Source: Acytostelium subglobosum LB1
Taxonomy: Eukaryota > Evosea > Eumycetozoa > Acytosteliales > Acytosteliaceae
Assembly: GCF_000787575.1 (NCBI RefSeq)
Contig: NW_012236519.1
Location: 372,001 to 436,000 of the forward strand
Direction of reading: 5' to 3'
Length of the DNA: 64,000 nucleotides
Shown: piece after piece, positions 32,438 through 43,291 of the stretch
Layout of the letters: each line of letters begins with the position of its first letter
How positions within the stretch are numbered: the stretch's first letter is position 1
Made by a program: the position numbers and the translations under genes
Notes under the pieces: generated by a model
What the model saw: the letters and a program-made list of their open reading frames with translations, nothing else
Told to the model about the DNA's origin: nothing
The model's database searches: none

Positions 32438-33812
32438 TCACAGTGAAGCTATTGGCAGTTTACTGGTCATGATCAGACCATCACTGTTGAGTATGATGGG
32501 TCCTGCCGGAGTGATGTTGTTGCCAGATGATCGCAGACTGATGGTGGCCGTAGGGCCATTGCCAGATCCTATACCAAGTTGTTGCTCGTATGCCTTCAGT
32601 GCCTTGACGAATGAGAAGTTGGGCTGTATGATAGACCTCTTCTCTTTGATGAACGCCCGCGAATGGTCGTAACTATATCTGTACTCTTTCATCAGGTAGG
32701 AGATGACGGCGGCAGTACTACGGCTGACGCCCATCGCACAATGTACTAGTACACGCTCATTCCTGACTCGTGCCTCATGTATGAACTGATAGATTGCCGG
32801 GAAATGTGATGTAAGGTCTGCCGTGAAGTTATCCTTCAGGTCTGCTCTATAATACTTGAACATATGAGGGAAACAGTCTTCCAACTCCACTGCCATGTTG
32901 ACTATATATGTTATTTCTTGGAGAGGAGCAAACGAGTTAGTGATGTGCGTTGTACGTATTGATCACTAATATGCGAGACTTACTTAGCTGTTTGAGTTGG
33001 GAGACGGAGGAGGCATTCTCATAAGACCCCAGATAGAGGAAGTCCTCGAGAACCTCGGTCGGGTAGACTTGGCGCTCGCGTGCACTCTGCTTGGAGGGCT
33101 GATCGGTGCCAGCCTGACATAGGAATGGGTACTTGTGTTGATAGGCGCTAAAGCCTGCGTGATAGATGGCGATCTGCGCCTTCTTACGACGCGCGATCAG
33201 ATAGTGAAGTACATGATTGTCCCAGTTGTCAGAGTCGATTCGAAAGGGATGACAGTCGCCCGACTGATGCAGGTCGATGTTGGCCTGGTTGATGTCCTTG
33301 GTGAATCGCCCATCGGATATGACTACAACCTGCTGGAACACCAGGTTCCAGTACTTTACGCCGGTGTAGCTGGCGATGTATTTGGTAATGTTGAAGTCAA
33401 AGTCGGTGGGAACGCGGGCATTGTCCGCGCTGCTCCTCAGACTGTGCAGCTGTTGTTGCTGGTTGGCCAATAGGATGTCCTTGGTTGGTGCCGGTAGATT
33501 TACAGAGTCTCGGATATGGCATTGTTTCCACTGATCGCTCGGTCGCAGATCGATCACCAACTTGTTGATAACAATATCTTGCATTAGATTATACAAGTCT
33601 GTTGTGCCAATGTCATGTGAGCCATTATAATGTATATTGTTGATGTTGTTATTGGGCATCATATGGCCTTTCAACAGATCAGTGGCCTTTGCAATTGATT
33701 CACTATCTATTGGTGTTGGTGGAGATGATGTTGTAGTGGCTGCTGCTGCTGTTGAGATGAATGCTGAGTCGTTTGGTCCGGACCGACCAGGTGATGCACC
33801 AAGCAGAGTCAT
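32438..33812 (-). CDS. Rhodanese-dual-specificity phosphatase (MKP-like)
   Basis: Exons 33812-32984 and 32916-32438, phase 1, 435 residues. The N-terminal half has a rhodanese/CH2-like domain (KLVIDLRPSDQWKQCHIRDSVNLP, about residues 85-110), as in MAP-kinase phosphatases, where it docks the kinase. The C-terminal half is a DUSP catalytic domain: FLYLGSYENAS, ITYIVNMAVE, an Asp in the general-acid region (RADLKDN), and the signature HCAMGVSRSTA with catalytic Cys and Arg, then PNFSFVKAL. All catalytic residues are present, so it should be active. The intron has ACTAAC. Homopolymer runs interrupt both domains' edges, as usual in this lineage. A MAP-kinase target is inference. Confidence 0.87.
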
Positions 33813-34334
33813 TATATTGTATAATACACTAATAATACTAATAATACTAAACTAAACTATGAATATATATATATATGTAAGTATGTATATATATTACTTG
33901 TAGAAGACCTAATTATGATTAGACGAGGGTTCGACAAAACTTAAACACGACTAGTATTAGAGTGTGAGTGTGTGTTTGTTCCAGGGCATCTTCGTTGGAA
34001 ATTGGTGTGTTGGACATTAATTTAATAATAATAATTAATAATTAGCAACTTTATGATGAAATTGGGGGGATCTGAGTGGTTGTTTGAAAATTGTACACAC
34101 AACAACTCACACATTATTGTGAAGTTGAACAACAGGTTGTTGCAAATGAATGCCAATGTTTACCTGACTGTCAATCATTTATGATCCCATCCACATCTCA
34201 CACACTAACTCACTAATATCCATTAATAATATCAATAATTACCTACAACTAGTATCTACTTTGAATCGAATTGAAATACAACTCGGTGTAATACACAAGC
34301 AAGAAAGCAAGCAAACAGCAAAGAAAAGAATAAG
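33813..34334. other. Divergent promoter region
   Basis: Between the phosphatase (minus) and the next small gene (plus). TA repeat near 33861-33892, GTGT tract near 33964-33980, and an A/G-rich leader before 34335. No exon seen. Confidence 0.5.
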
Positions 34335-34685
34335 ATGTCAGAAGATTTGGTTGATTTGGACTTTGGTACTACGACAGAGTCACCATCGGCAGCAGCAATG
34401 CCAATGTCAAATGAAGCGTTGATATCATATGATTCACCAAGTTTGTCGAGGAAGAATACAAAACCCGCTGCAGCTGTGTCGACACAGGCTGGAGGTGGCG
34501 GTGGTGGCAATTTATTCGATGATCTTGGAATGGAGGATCCAGCGACCAAACAACAAAATGCAGCCAATGCTGCCAGCAACAACAGCAACAGCAATCCACT
34601 CAACTCATCTGCCACTCTTATCGACTTTTCCTCTCCACCACCTTCAACCAAGCACTCTCATGATCAAACTGATAGTAGCAGTTGA
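34335..34685 (+). CDS. Small disordered protein with adaptor-like motifs
   Basis: Single-exon, 116 residues, low complexity (Ala, Ser, Asn, Pro, Gly). It has no folded domain, but carries short acidic-hydrophobic motifs: DLVDLDFG at the N-terminus, NLFDDLGMEDP in the middle and TLIDFSSPPP near the end. LIDF/LVDLD motifs resemble clathrin-box peptides and FDDL resembles adaptor-ear ligands, so a trafficking adaptor peptide is possible. This is only motif resemblance. The good leader and codon bias make it a likely real gene. Confidence 0.55.
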   Translation: MSEDLVDLDFGTTTESPSAAAMPMSNEALISYDSPSLSRKNTKPAAAVSTQAGGGGGGNLFDDLGMEDPATKQQNAANAASNNSNSNPLNSSATLIDFSSPPPSTKHSHDQTDSSS

Positions 34686-35561
34686 CACTCTTCTTCTGGA
34701 TCACCTCTTCTTCTGTACAGATATGATGATGATATCACATTAAAAGGCGTTTCAAACTTTTGTAATAAATATAGATAGGATAGATAGATAGAATAATAAT
34801 CACATGACATCAACAGTCTTGATCTTCTTTGGTGATCATTTCCAAAATAGATCAAGTTGTCAACTTTCAGGCTATGTCCATGTCATCCTTCCCATCCATC
34901 CATACATATCCTAGAGTAGAACAACCCAGACACATACTCTCACTAACACTAGCACACTCACATACACCCATTTGTTTACCATACTCATACACCAAACACA
35001 CACCACTTTTGTATCTTATAAGTGTATCTACAACATACTTCAATTGGTAATAACACTTTATTTAGAAAGTGAGATCCATACACTTTGTCCTGTTTGGGTA
35101 ATATAGATAGGAATCGACCGAGATAATTGAATATGTCTTTCAACTGTATTGAGATTGAATGCTGCTTGCGATGAATGGATGAACCATTGTGTTGTCCTTG
35201 CATATGACTAACTGACTGAAATGACATGTCATGTGAGTATGTGGGCTAGTTGGCTGGATGAATGACGGACTGACAAACAATCTTGGTACGAATCAATTCA
35301 ATATCCTACCTAGATAGAGAGTTAGAACGATACAGAGAGATAATTAGTTCATTCATTAATATTAATTAGTTAATAACTATCTTCATTATTGTAGTTAGTG
35401 ATTGGAAATCAATAATTAGAACAATTTAATTATAGTATTTGGATATTTATTTAATTATTATTAAGATAAGAATAATAAAGTAAGTTCATATCATCATCAT
35501 CATATTCATCATCCATCATCATAATACTTACCTAATCAATCTATCAATCAATAATCTAGAA
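34686..35561. other. Intergenic region, nothing coding seen
   Basis: About 870 bases, AT-rich, with CA-rich stretches near 34920-35000 and a strongly AT-rich 3' part (35340-35480) that probably is the promoter and leader of the 879-residue gene. Confidence 0.5.
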
Positions 35562-38201
35562 ATGGGAAAAGGAGACACAGGAAAGAGTGATATCAAATCT
35601 GCAACGGCAGAGATGAAGAATGAGTTCAAGGCATACTCGGTGGAGGCTGCTGATAATATACAACAGGAGGTCCACAAGACATTTGATGATGTCAAGTCGG
35701 CTTCATCAAAGGCTGTCAACGATGCCAAGGATGTATATGGAAAGACTGTCAACGAGGCCAAGGATGCATTTGGAAAGACAAAGGCACAGGTCGAGCAAAA
35801 GGCCGCCAATGTCAAGTCAGACATAGAGAAGGAGATTAACAAGGCCAAGGACTCTGTGGCCGAGGCCAAGAAGGAGGCTGAGAAATGGAAGTCCTCTGCC
35901 GAGCGCAACGTTGAGGCGGCCAAGGAGAAGTTGTCCGAGAGTGCCCAGACCTTGAAGGACAATGCTCAGAACTTGATCAAGACATCCAACGAGGACATCC
36001 AACAGATCAAGGAGGGTGCCCAGAACGTTGCCAAGAAGGTGGAGAACATGGTGCAGGACGGCACCTCTGGTCTAAAGAAGTCAATTGGTGACAACATTGG
36101 CTACGCCAAGGAGAAGATCCAAGAGGGAGTGGAGAGCCTCAAGAACATGGGTGCACCCAACTTGGACCAGACCGGAAGCTTGAGGAAGGAGTGGGAGGAG
36201 CTGGACCGCACTGCCAGACAATGGCCACAAATGTTGTCCAACTCGATCGAGTCTGCTGCACCAATCGCTGGCGCCGCCATCGGTTCACGTTCATGGGAGG
36301 GCTGGCACATGGACAAGCCATCCAGTGACCCAGACCAAGACTTTGTCGACGGCAAGTTGGTGAAGGATTGGGGTGGCCAGTCATGGTCACGTGGTGGATT
36401 CAACACTGATCGTTCAATCAACACTGATCAATACAAGACATCATCCAAGATCCAGGAGCGTGGCACTGGTCTTGACCTGCGCCATGGTGTCCATGATCTA
36501 CAATCGTTCGTTGACGGAAGAGCCTCGACCATCAGACAACAAGTGGCCCAGGGCTCATCCATGCTCGAGAATCAGATGTATCGTGGCATTGACGACCTAA
36601 AGAAGAGCTCACTGAATGTCCATGAGGAGCTCAAGAAGAACGCCGCCCTCCTCAACGAGCAACTGAACGCCGGCACCAATGACCTGGAGAACGAGGTGCG
36701 CTTGGGAACCTTGGACCTGTTGGACAAATTGAAGAGAGACACCCACTCATTCAAGAAGTCAATCAAGCAAGGTGCCAACCAGCTCCAGGAGAAGGTGAAC
36801 CAGAACGCCAACGAGCTGCACTACAAGATCCACAACTCGATCGAGACCTTGGATGGCGTGGCCACCGTCAATGCCAACTTTGAGGGCCTCAAGGACAGCG
36901 TCAAGAACAGCTCCAACATCCTCGGCGCCGAGGCTGACCGTCTCCACAACAAGATGCACAATGGTTCCGTTGTCCTGGAGAAGAACGCCCAGCAACTCCA
37001 GAGTGATATCGAGGCCGGTCTCGAGAAGCTCCGCCAGGAGGCATTGTTGCTCCAGAAGAAGGCTGCCGATGGAGCCAAGGGTCTCCAGGTCGAGGCCGTC
37101 ACCCTCCAGGGTGAGGTCGACACTGGTCTGCACAAGTTGAAGAGCAAGGCCAACGAGCTCCAGCTCAAGCACCAGGGCGAGCTGAAGCAATTCCAGCAGC
37201 AGCTGGCCAAGGAGTTTGAGGGCAGCCTCAGCAAGATTGGCACCATCCAGTCTGAGATCAAGGCGGGCACCAACCAGCTCCAACAACAAGTGCGCCAAGG
37301 CACAGCCGAGTTGCAGGGCTTCATCAAGAAGGGCTCTCAAGACTTGAAGGACCTAGCCGACAATGGTGCTGGTCTGTTGGAGAAGCATGCACAGATTGGC
37401 ATTGACCGTCTCAATGAGGAGGCATCCAAGGGCTACACAGAGTTCAAGAGGAACGTCCACTACGTGCCACCACAGACTGACGCCAAGTTCAACGCTGGCC
37501 AGGAGCAATGGGGCACAGGCGACCGTTGGTTCGGTAGCTTCATCTCCACCACCAACGACAAGATTGGTAACCTCGTCAACATGACCAAGGAAGAGACCGA
37601 GGGAGTGACCGAGCAGGCCAAGAGCGCATGGTGGGACTTCTCCAGCTGGGGATGGTCGGGACACAAGGCCGAGCCAGTCAAGGTCACCAGTGACTTTATG
37701 CACCAGACCAAGGAGATCGCCAACGACGCCTTGACCAGCGCAAAGGAGATTGTTGTCGACACTTTGGAGACCATCCAGAAGGACCACAACAACAACTACC
37801 AGCAGACCTTTGACGCCCTGCGTGAGGTGCCCAAGATCATCTCCAACGTCACGACCAACGTCACCAGCACCGTTAATAACAGTGCCAACAACATCGATGA
37901 GAAGATCTCCGAGACCGTCAACAGATCCGTGCGCTCTGTCAACAGGGACTACTGGAACGACCTCGACCATCTGAACAAGCAGAGCGGTGCCCTGTACGCT
38001 GCTCTTGGAGGTGTTGGAGGCTCGATCATCACCAGCTCCATGTTTGTTGAGAATCCATCGCCACTGACCCGTTACGGTGCCATCCTCGGTCTGGCTGGTC
38101 TGGGAGGCTGGTACGGTCTCACTCGTCCACACATGCAAGAGCGTAGAAACATCATCTTGCAACACAGAGAGAAGAAGCAGGAGCACAAGTCCTTTGAGTA
38201 A
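35562..38201 (+). CDS. Apolipoprotein-like protein with MIC26/27-like end
   Basis: Single exon, 879 residues, G+C-rich and codon-biased like a highly expressed gene. About residues 10-190 and 300-640 are long runs of amphipathic 11/22-residue repeats (for example [57 protein letters not shown]), as in apolipoproteins and LEA proteins. Between them is a Trp-rich linker (SRSWEGWHMDKPSSD). The last ~70 residues hold a Gly-rich hydrophobic hairpin: ALYAALGGVGGSIIT, then ENPSPLTRYGAILGLAGLGG, then basic residues. This resembles the NPPPGFLPRIGVIGFAGLIG-type hairpin of MIC26/MIC27 (APOO/APOOL) in the MICOS complex. A role shaping or coating mitochondrial or lipid-droplet membranes is inferred; no presequence is seen. 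Confidence 0.65.
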   Translation: MGKGDTGKSDIKSATAEMKNEFKAYSVEAADNIQQEVHKTFDDVKSASSKAVNDAKDVYGKTVNEAKDAFGKTKAQVEQKAANVKSDIEKEINKAKDSVAEAKKEAEKWKSSAERNVEAAKEKLSESAQTLKDNAQNLIKTSNEDIQQIKEGAQNVAKKVENMVQDGTSGLKKSIGDNIGYAKEKIQEGVESLKNMGAPNLDQTGSLRKEWEELDRTARQWPQMLSNSIESAAPIAGAAIGSRSWEGWHMDKPSSDPDQDFVDGKLVKDWGGQSWSRGGFNTDRSINTDQYKTSSKIQERGTGLDLRHGVHDLQSFVDGRASTIRQQVAQGSSMLENQMYRGIDDLKKSSLNVHEELKKNAALLNEQLNAGTNDLENEVRLGTLDLLDKLKRDTHSFKKSIKQGANQLQEKVNQNANELHYKIHNSIETLDGVATVNANFEGLKDSVKNSSNILGAEADRLHNKMHNGSVVLEKNAQQLQSDIEAGLEKLRQEALLLQKKAADGAKGLQVEAVTLQGEVDTGLHKLKSKANELQLKHQGELKQFQQQLAKEFEGSLSKIGTIQSEIKAGTNQLQQQVRQGTAELQGFIKKGSQDLKDLADNGAGLLEKHAQIGIDRLNEEASKGYTEFKRNVHYVPPQTDAKFNAGQEQWGTGDRWFGSFISTTNDKIGNLVNMTKEETEGVTEQAKSAWWDFSSWGWSGHKAEPVKVTSDFMHQTKEIANDALTSAKEIVVDTLETIQKDHNNNYQQTFDALREVPKIISNVTTNVTSTVNNSANNIDEKISETVNRSVRSVNRDYWNDLDHLNKQSGALYAALGGVGGSIITSSMFVENPSPLTRYGAILGLAGLGGWYGLTRPHMQERRNIILQHREKKQEHKSFE

Positions 38202-38920
38202 GGGTACTGTCCTGGTCTAGCTCATCACCATCACTTCACACGCCTTTAAGCTGGATTTGGTAGTGGTCAAGTTCAATTAGAACTTTGGCGCGCAAAACAG
38301 CCCATATTTGTACATAAACATCACCACAAAAAAATTAATTAAATTTATTAACTATTATTATCAAAGAAAGATAGTTCTGGCCCAAAAATAAGCATCAATG
38401 GGGGTGATGGATGGATGGATTGATGGGTAGGTGTCTTAGACAGCTTGTTTGATTGAGAACAAGGTAATAAGTATCTTGATCAATACCATCGTTTCATCCA
38501 TTCTCTTCCATCACAAACACACAGACAGTCCAAACACACAATCACACACTCCTCTTTGACACCAATCAATCAATCAATCAAACAAACAAACATAGATTGA
38601 CATTCACTCACTCACTAACTCATTCATTCAAACACAAACACACTCGACTGACTGACTGACTCTCTACTTTCTAAAGTGCACAACAACAACAACGAAGAAG
38701 AGAGAGAATTAGTAGTTTAGAGAGAATGTCTCTATTGCATCACCAACTACAACAACTACAACAACAATAGCATCATTATCTAAAACGACTATAATTGTAT
38801 TGTGGAGCACGCACTGACAAGGCAGTCTTGAAGTCAGCGGCAACACTACACAACACACGACTCGACTACATACATTCATACATTCATATATCTATATTAC
38901 AATACAATCAAACAAATACA
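38202..38920. other. Intergenic region with short upstream ORF
   Basis: 3' UTR of the large gene and promoter/leader of the AtuA-like gene. CA-rich and (CAAT)n stretches at 38510-38650. A 14-codon ORF (38726-38770, MSLLHHQ... ending in Gln) sits in the probable leader upstream of the ATG at 38921. No other exon seen. Confidence 0.5.
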
Positions 38921-41164
38921 ATGGACCCAAAGATCATACGTATAGGATGTGGTGCAGGCTACCAAGGCGACAGAGTACCACCAGCACTCAAGTTGGTAAA
39001 GGAAGCAAAGTTAGACTACTTGGTACTGGAGTGTTTGGCCGAGAGAACACTGACTGACAGTATCCGACGTATGAAGAATGGTGGCAAGGGCTTTGATCCA
39101 CGTCTGAAAGAGTGGCTAGAGGCACTGCTGCCGGCAGCCTCACAGAACAATGTCAAGATCATCACAAACATGGGCGCGGCAGACCCCAAGGGCGCAGGCG
39201 AGGAGGCTCTGGACGTCGCCAACGCACTCGGAATTGACCTGAGGATCGTTGTGGTGAGCGAGGTTGTTGGCGACAGTGGCGAGCTCAAATCGATAAGCAC
39301 CATCGTCAAGAAAAGCTCTGCCTCCTCGAACCAACCCCTGTCTAAGCTCGTCGCCATGCCAAGTTCCAACGGCTTCTCCGTAGTCGATAGCAACTTCAAC
39401 GATGAAGAGAATGAAAACTGGGAAGTTGGATGTACATACCTTGGCGCGGACGCCTTGATAGATGCTCTCAAGCTTGATGCTGACCTAGTTGTAAGTAGCA
39501 CCTTATCACTTCAACATCACTCAATCACTCACGCTCAATCTTCAATCAACAGATAGCTGGAAGAGTTGCCGATCCGAGTCTCTTTGTCGCACCGATCGCA
39601 TATGCATTCGGTTGGAACTTGGCAAAGGATTTCAATTTGGTGGCTCAAGCTACACTGGCCGGACACTTGTTAGAGTGCGGATGTCATCTTACTGGCGGCT
39701 ACTTTGCTCATCCACTGGGAAGAGACACCAACTTTGATCGTCTGTTTGATCTCTCACTGCCGTTTTGCGAACATGGATCGTCATGGCAACATGGTACTGG
39801 GCAAGCTTGAGGGAAGTGGCGGTGAGCTCTCCCAACGCACATGTAAACAACAACTCACCTACGAGATTGGTGACCCAACTCAATATATCACAGTATGTAT
39901 CCACTCAATCAATCCAATCCAATCAGTGTCAATCACTAACTCGATCAATCATTGTTAGCCCGATGTCATTGTTGACTTTAGCAACGTACAGTTTAGAGAG
40001 TTGAATGTAAACAGTGTCATTGCTCATGGAGCAAAGGGTAGATCGCGACCTAATGACTTGCTAAGACTGGTGGCCAGGAATGCTGGATATAAGTCATGGG
40101 CAGAGATATCGTATGGTGGTCTGGGCTGCGTGGAACGCGCCTATTGGGCCAGCAAATTAGTACACAAGTGGATGGAGGAGCGCAAGAAGGGCATCACCAA
40201 GAACATCATGACCTACCTCGTCGGCTACAACAGCCTGTACCTTACACATGGCTCACGCTTCCAATTCCCACCGACCAGTCTGCCATCAAACATACCCTCC
40301 ACTGGTAGCGACACTCACTCAGACTTTGCATCGGGCTACCCGCCCGAGGTACGTCTTCGCTTCGACGGCCTGTTTGAGTCCAAAGAGGATGCCGAGTCAC
40401 TTGGCCTCGAGCTCCAAGGCCTTGCCCTATGTGGCCCTGCCGGAGGTGGTGGATATGCCTTTGGCATAAAGAAAGGTAAGTACTTGGCCAATATGCCTTC
40501 CCTGCATTTACATAAAGGTCATGAAGCTAACTCAACCACTCAATCAATCTCATCAGATGTAAAGTTAGTTCGACAATTTGTTAGCAGGGAGCTCGTGACA
40601 TGGAACACGATCATCTACACAAACAACCTTAGCTCAAGCACAGCGACCAGACAGACGTGGGGAGACGTTGTACATAGTTCCTCTTCGAGTGGTGCATCAT
40701 CGCCACCTCAAGACTATGGCCATCGCGTCCATCACACGCTGAACAACCATGTGGTCCGCTACCAGGGCAACGGCAACAGTGCCTGGCGCAACCCTCTGTA
40801 TACAATCATCGACACGGCTCGCCTGTCCGGCCGGGTGCTGCTCTACAACATCGCGCACTCAAGGAGTGGCGACAAGGGCGACATCTCCAACATCAGTTTG
40901 ATACCATACAACCCAGCTGACTTTGAGAGACTGTGTAAGGTGGTCACCAAGGAGTGGGTGCGCAACGTCTACAAGAACGTGCTGCGCGCCGAGTCTGACG
41001 TGACGATCTTCGCACTGCCCGGCATCAAGGCTATGAACATCCTGCTCAATCTGGCACTGGACGGTGGCGTGTGCATCAGTCGAAGGATTGATCGTCATGG
41101 CAAATCATTGAGCGACCTCATCCTCAACCAATGGATCGACCTGCCACCCTTGGCATCTTTGTAA
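38921..41164 (+). CDS. AtuA/DUF1446-family protein
   Basis: Exons 38921-39490, 39553-39892, 39959-40475 and 40557-41164, about 677 residues. The N-terminal domain has the DUF1446 blocks GCGAGYQGDR, LVLECLAERT, TNMGAADPKG, IAGRVADPSLF and ECGCHLTGGYFA. The C-terminal domain has the AtuA-type block LYNIAHSRSGDKGDISNI. Bacterial AtuA acts in acyclic terpene (citronellol/geraniol) breakdown; the substrate in an amoeba is unknown. Within exon 2 the frame shifts at the T-run 39763-39766; with one T fewer it reads LPFANMDRHGN and the exon length becomes a multiple of three, so an assembly error is likely. The third intron (40476-40556) is 81 bases and stop-free, so it hides in the open frame. Introns have ACTAAC/CTAAC motifs. 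Confidence 0.82.
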
Positions 41165-41398
41165 CATTTTATCCTCCCAATGAACATACCTTAGGTTGTC
41201 TTTGGAGATGTCATCGTTCCACAACGACGTTGGCTTCTTCCCTTGCACCTTAAGTGTTTAATCCAATTCAAGTCTGTGTCTGTGAGTGGCAAAGTAGTTG
41301 CCAGTGAGGGATGTGCCTGTGGGAGTGCGGGTTCAAGTTCATTCATTCATTCATTCATTCAATCAATCAATCAATCACAACATATATACATTACAGAC

Positions 41399-42868
41399 AT
41401 GTCTACATTTACAGACTTTGGTGATGAACTACTTGTTCCATTGTCTAATGATGGTACACTCTCACCTTTACCATCATCCACATCACAGTCACAAACACAA
41501 CAAAGACCATCATGTTACTATTGTCTACTGTTGAAGGAGTACACTACAGATCAACAAGATGATCAATCAACTACTACAACTACTACAAATACAAATACAT
41601 CTACACCACAGTCATCATTCACATTGAAGATCATACAGACCAATGCCAACGATATGCAATCGATCAATATCAAGTCATTCATACTGTCAAAGTCTTTGAA
41701 GAATATGATCTACAAGACAGGCTCAATAGGCACGATCGAGGAGCCTGAAGCCACCAACCTAATGGACAGCAGGGTCAGCCTCACTGCTGGCGGTGGCAAA
41801 TCAATCACCTCATGCTACTACACATTGATCGAGATACAACAGCCGATCAAAGACACAGACATAGACACAGACGTAGACACAGACAACACAAAGTTTGACG
41901 ACAGCAAGAAGAGTAGTGGCAGCATTGACATCACCAACTCCAACAACAACAGTCCAATTGTCAACTTTGAAGATCTCGACTTTAGTATCAACATCAATGA
42001 TAATCAATCACTCATTGCAGATATGGAGAGTTGTGGCAATATAATACAAGAGTACTGTCTGTGTCTATGCTATGAATACCCAGACACTGAGCCCAACAGA
42101 TTGGAGGCGTTCCATCTCGAACTGCGCTACTTCTGTCACGACATTGGATTCATGCTAAAGGGTGCCAACCAAGAGGAGTTGGACACAGTGCTCACGAGCT
42201 GGTATTCAATCTGTATCAACTATATGCCCCGAGCGATCGACCTATTTAATGACCAATTCATGTACATACTGCACGCCTCACTCAAAGGCTCGCGATTCGA
42301 AATAACCGCCAACAAGTCAGTTGGAAAGGACATCATCAAGTATGTTATATGATTGGATAGGTCATTGATCAATCACTAACATGATCACTTATGTAGCTTC
42401 TTAAAGACCATCAGTATTCTTAATCCATCAGTCACAATGGTGTCTAATAATGGCACTAGTGACGACACTACCATCAATACATACTTGCTCGAGCCAGAGA
42501 TTGGAGGCGAGTTGGGCAACAAGTTGTTGGTCAAGATTGTTGTTGGTGGCAGCGGCGAGATCAATGTGAACTACACAATGTCCAATGGATTCTGTAAACG
42601 ATGGTGCAAGAAGTTCTTGGACAATAGGACCGACTCATTGTCCATGCGTAATCTATCAGAGGAGATCAAGCTCAAGGTGATCCAGGAGTTGAACCTCTTC
42701 CGACGCATGGTCGACTCATCCAAGAACAACAACTACCTGCTCTACAAGTGCTACCTCTTCCTCCTCGCCAATGACAACTGCGACATACTCTTGGATCTCC
42801 TCAAGAAGGACAATGATGATCCTGCCACCGATGACATACTCAATGTATTATCCAACAGTCTTGCTTGA
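41399..42868 (+). CDS. Unrecognised protein, two exons
   Basis: Exons 41399-42339 and 42397-42868, phase 2, about 470 residues. The N-terminal third is Ser/Thr-rich with a Thr-Asn run; a DTDTDVDTD repeat lies near residue 150. The rest looks folded and helical, with Cys-rich YCLCLCYEYP, then LELRYFCHDIGFML and SWYSICINYMPRAIDLFNDQF, and a second-exon part ending DILNVLSNSLA. I do not recognise a family, catalytic motif, signal peptide or membrane segment. The start at 41399 follows a (ATTC)n(AATC)n leader; an in-frame ATG upstream at 41243 would translate that repeat and is unlikely. The intron has ACTAAC. Confidence 0.65.
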
Positions 42869-43291
42869 GACCTGAGTTGAACTTCGATGGAGGCAAAGCC
42901 TCTGCCTTTTCATGGTCAAAAAAGGGGGTTGTTGGAGATCCAACAACAAAACNAAGGGGTGTGAGGGGCAAAAAGCGAGGAATGAGGGGATACGTTGGTC
43001 CAATCAGTTCAACCCCCAACAAGGAGGCACACAACCTGCCACAAAGGCCTTGAATTCAAACATGACGACTGAAGTGTTGATCGTACTTGCGATCAGGTTA
43101 GACTTATCGGCTGCATACCTAGGGCCTACCTACCACAATGGTCATCCTTGTGTTGTTCGATCAAACAACTACATCGTTGGCTTGGCGTTCACAACTTACA
43201 CCATCATTCATTCATTCTTTCATTAAACCATATCAATCTATTTATATTTATATATATTATACAAATACAATTATAACAATAATAATCAATC
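42869..43291. other. Intergenic region with an N
   Basis: Contains a small hairpin (GAGGCAAAGCCTC near 42890), a G-rich stretch (42920-42985) with an N at 42953, and an AT-rich leader before the surface-protein gene. No exon supported. Confidence 0.5.

Noticed and set aside
36759-37340. Long antisense ORFs over G+C-rich genes (also near 29546, 46630 and 61931)
   Set aside because: They are mirror effects of codon bias: Leu- or Gly-rich, without domains, and fully inside well-supported genes.
41243-41398. Upstream in-frame start for the gene at 41399
   Set aside because: It would translate the ATTC/AATC leader repeats into Ser/Phe/Ile/His runs; the ATG at 41399 has a normal leader.
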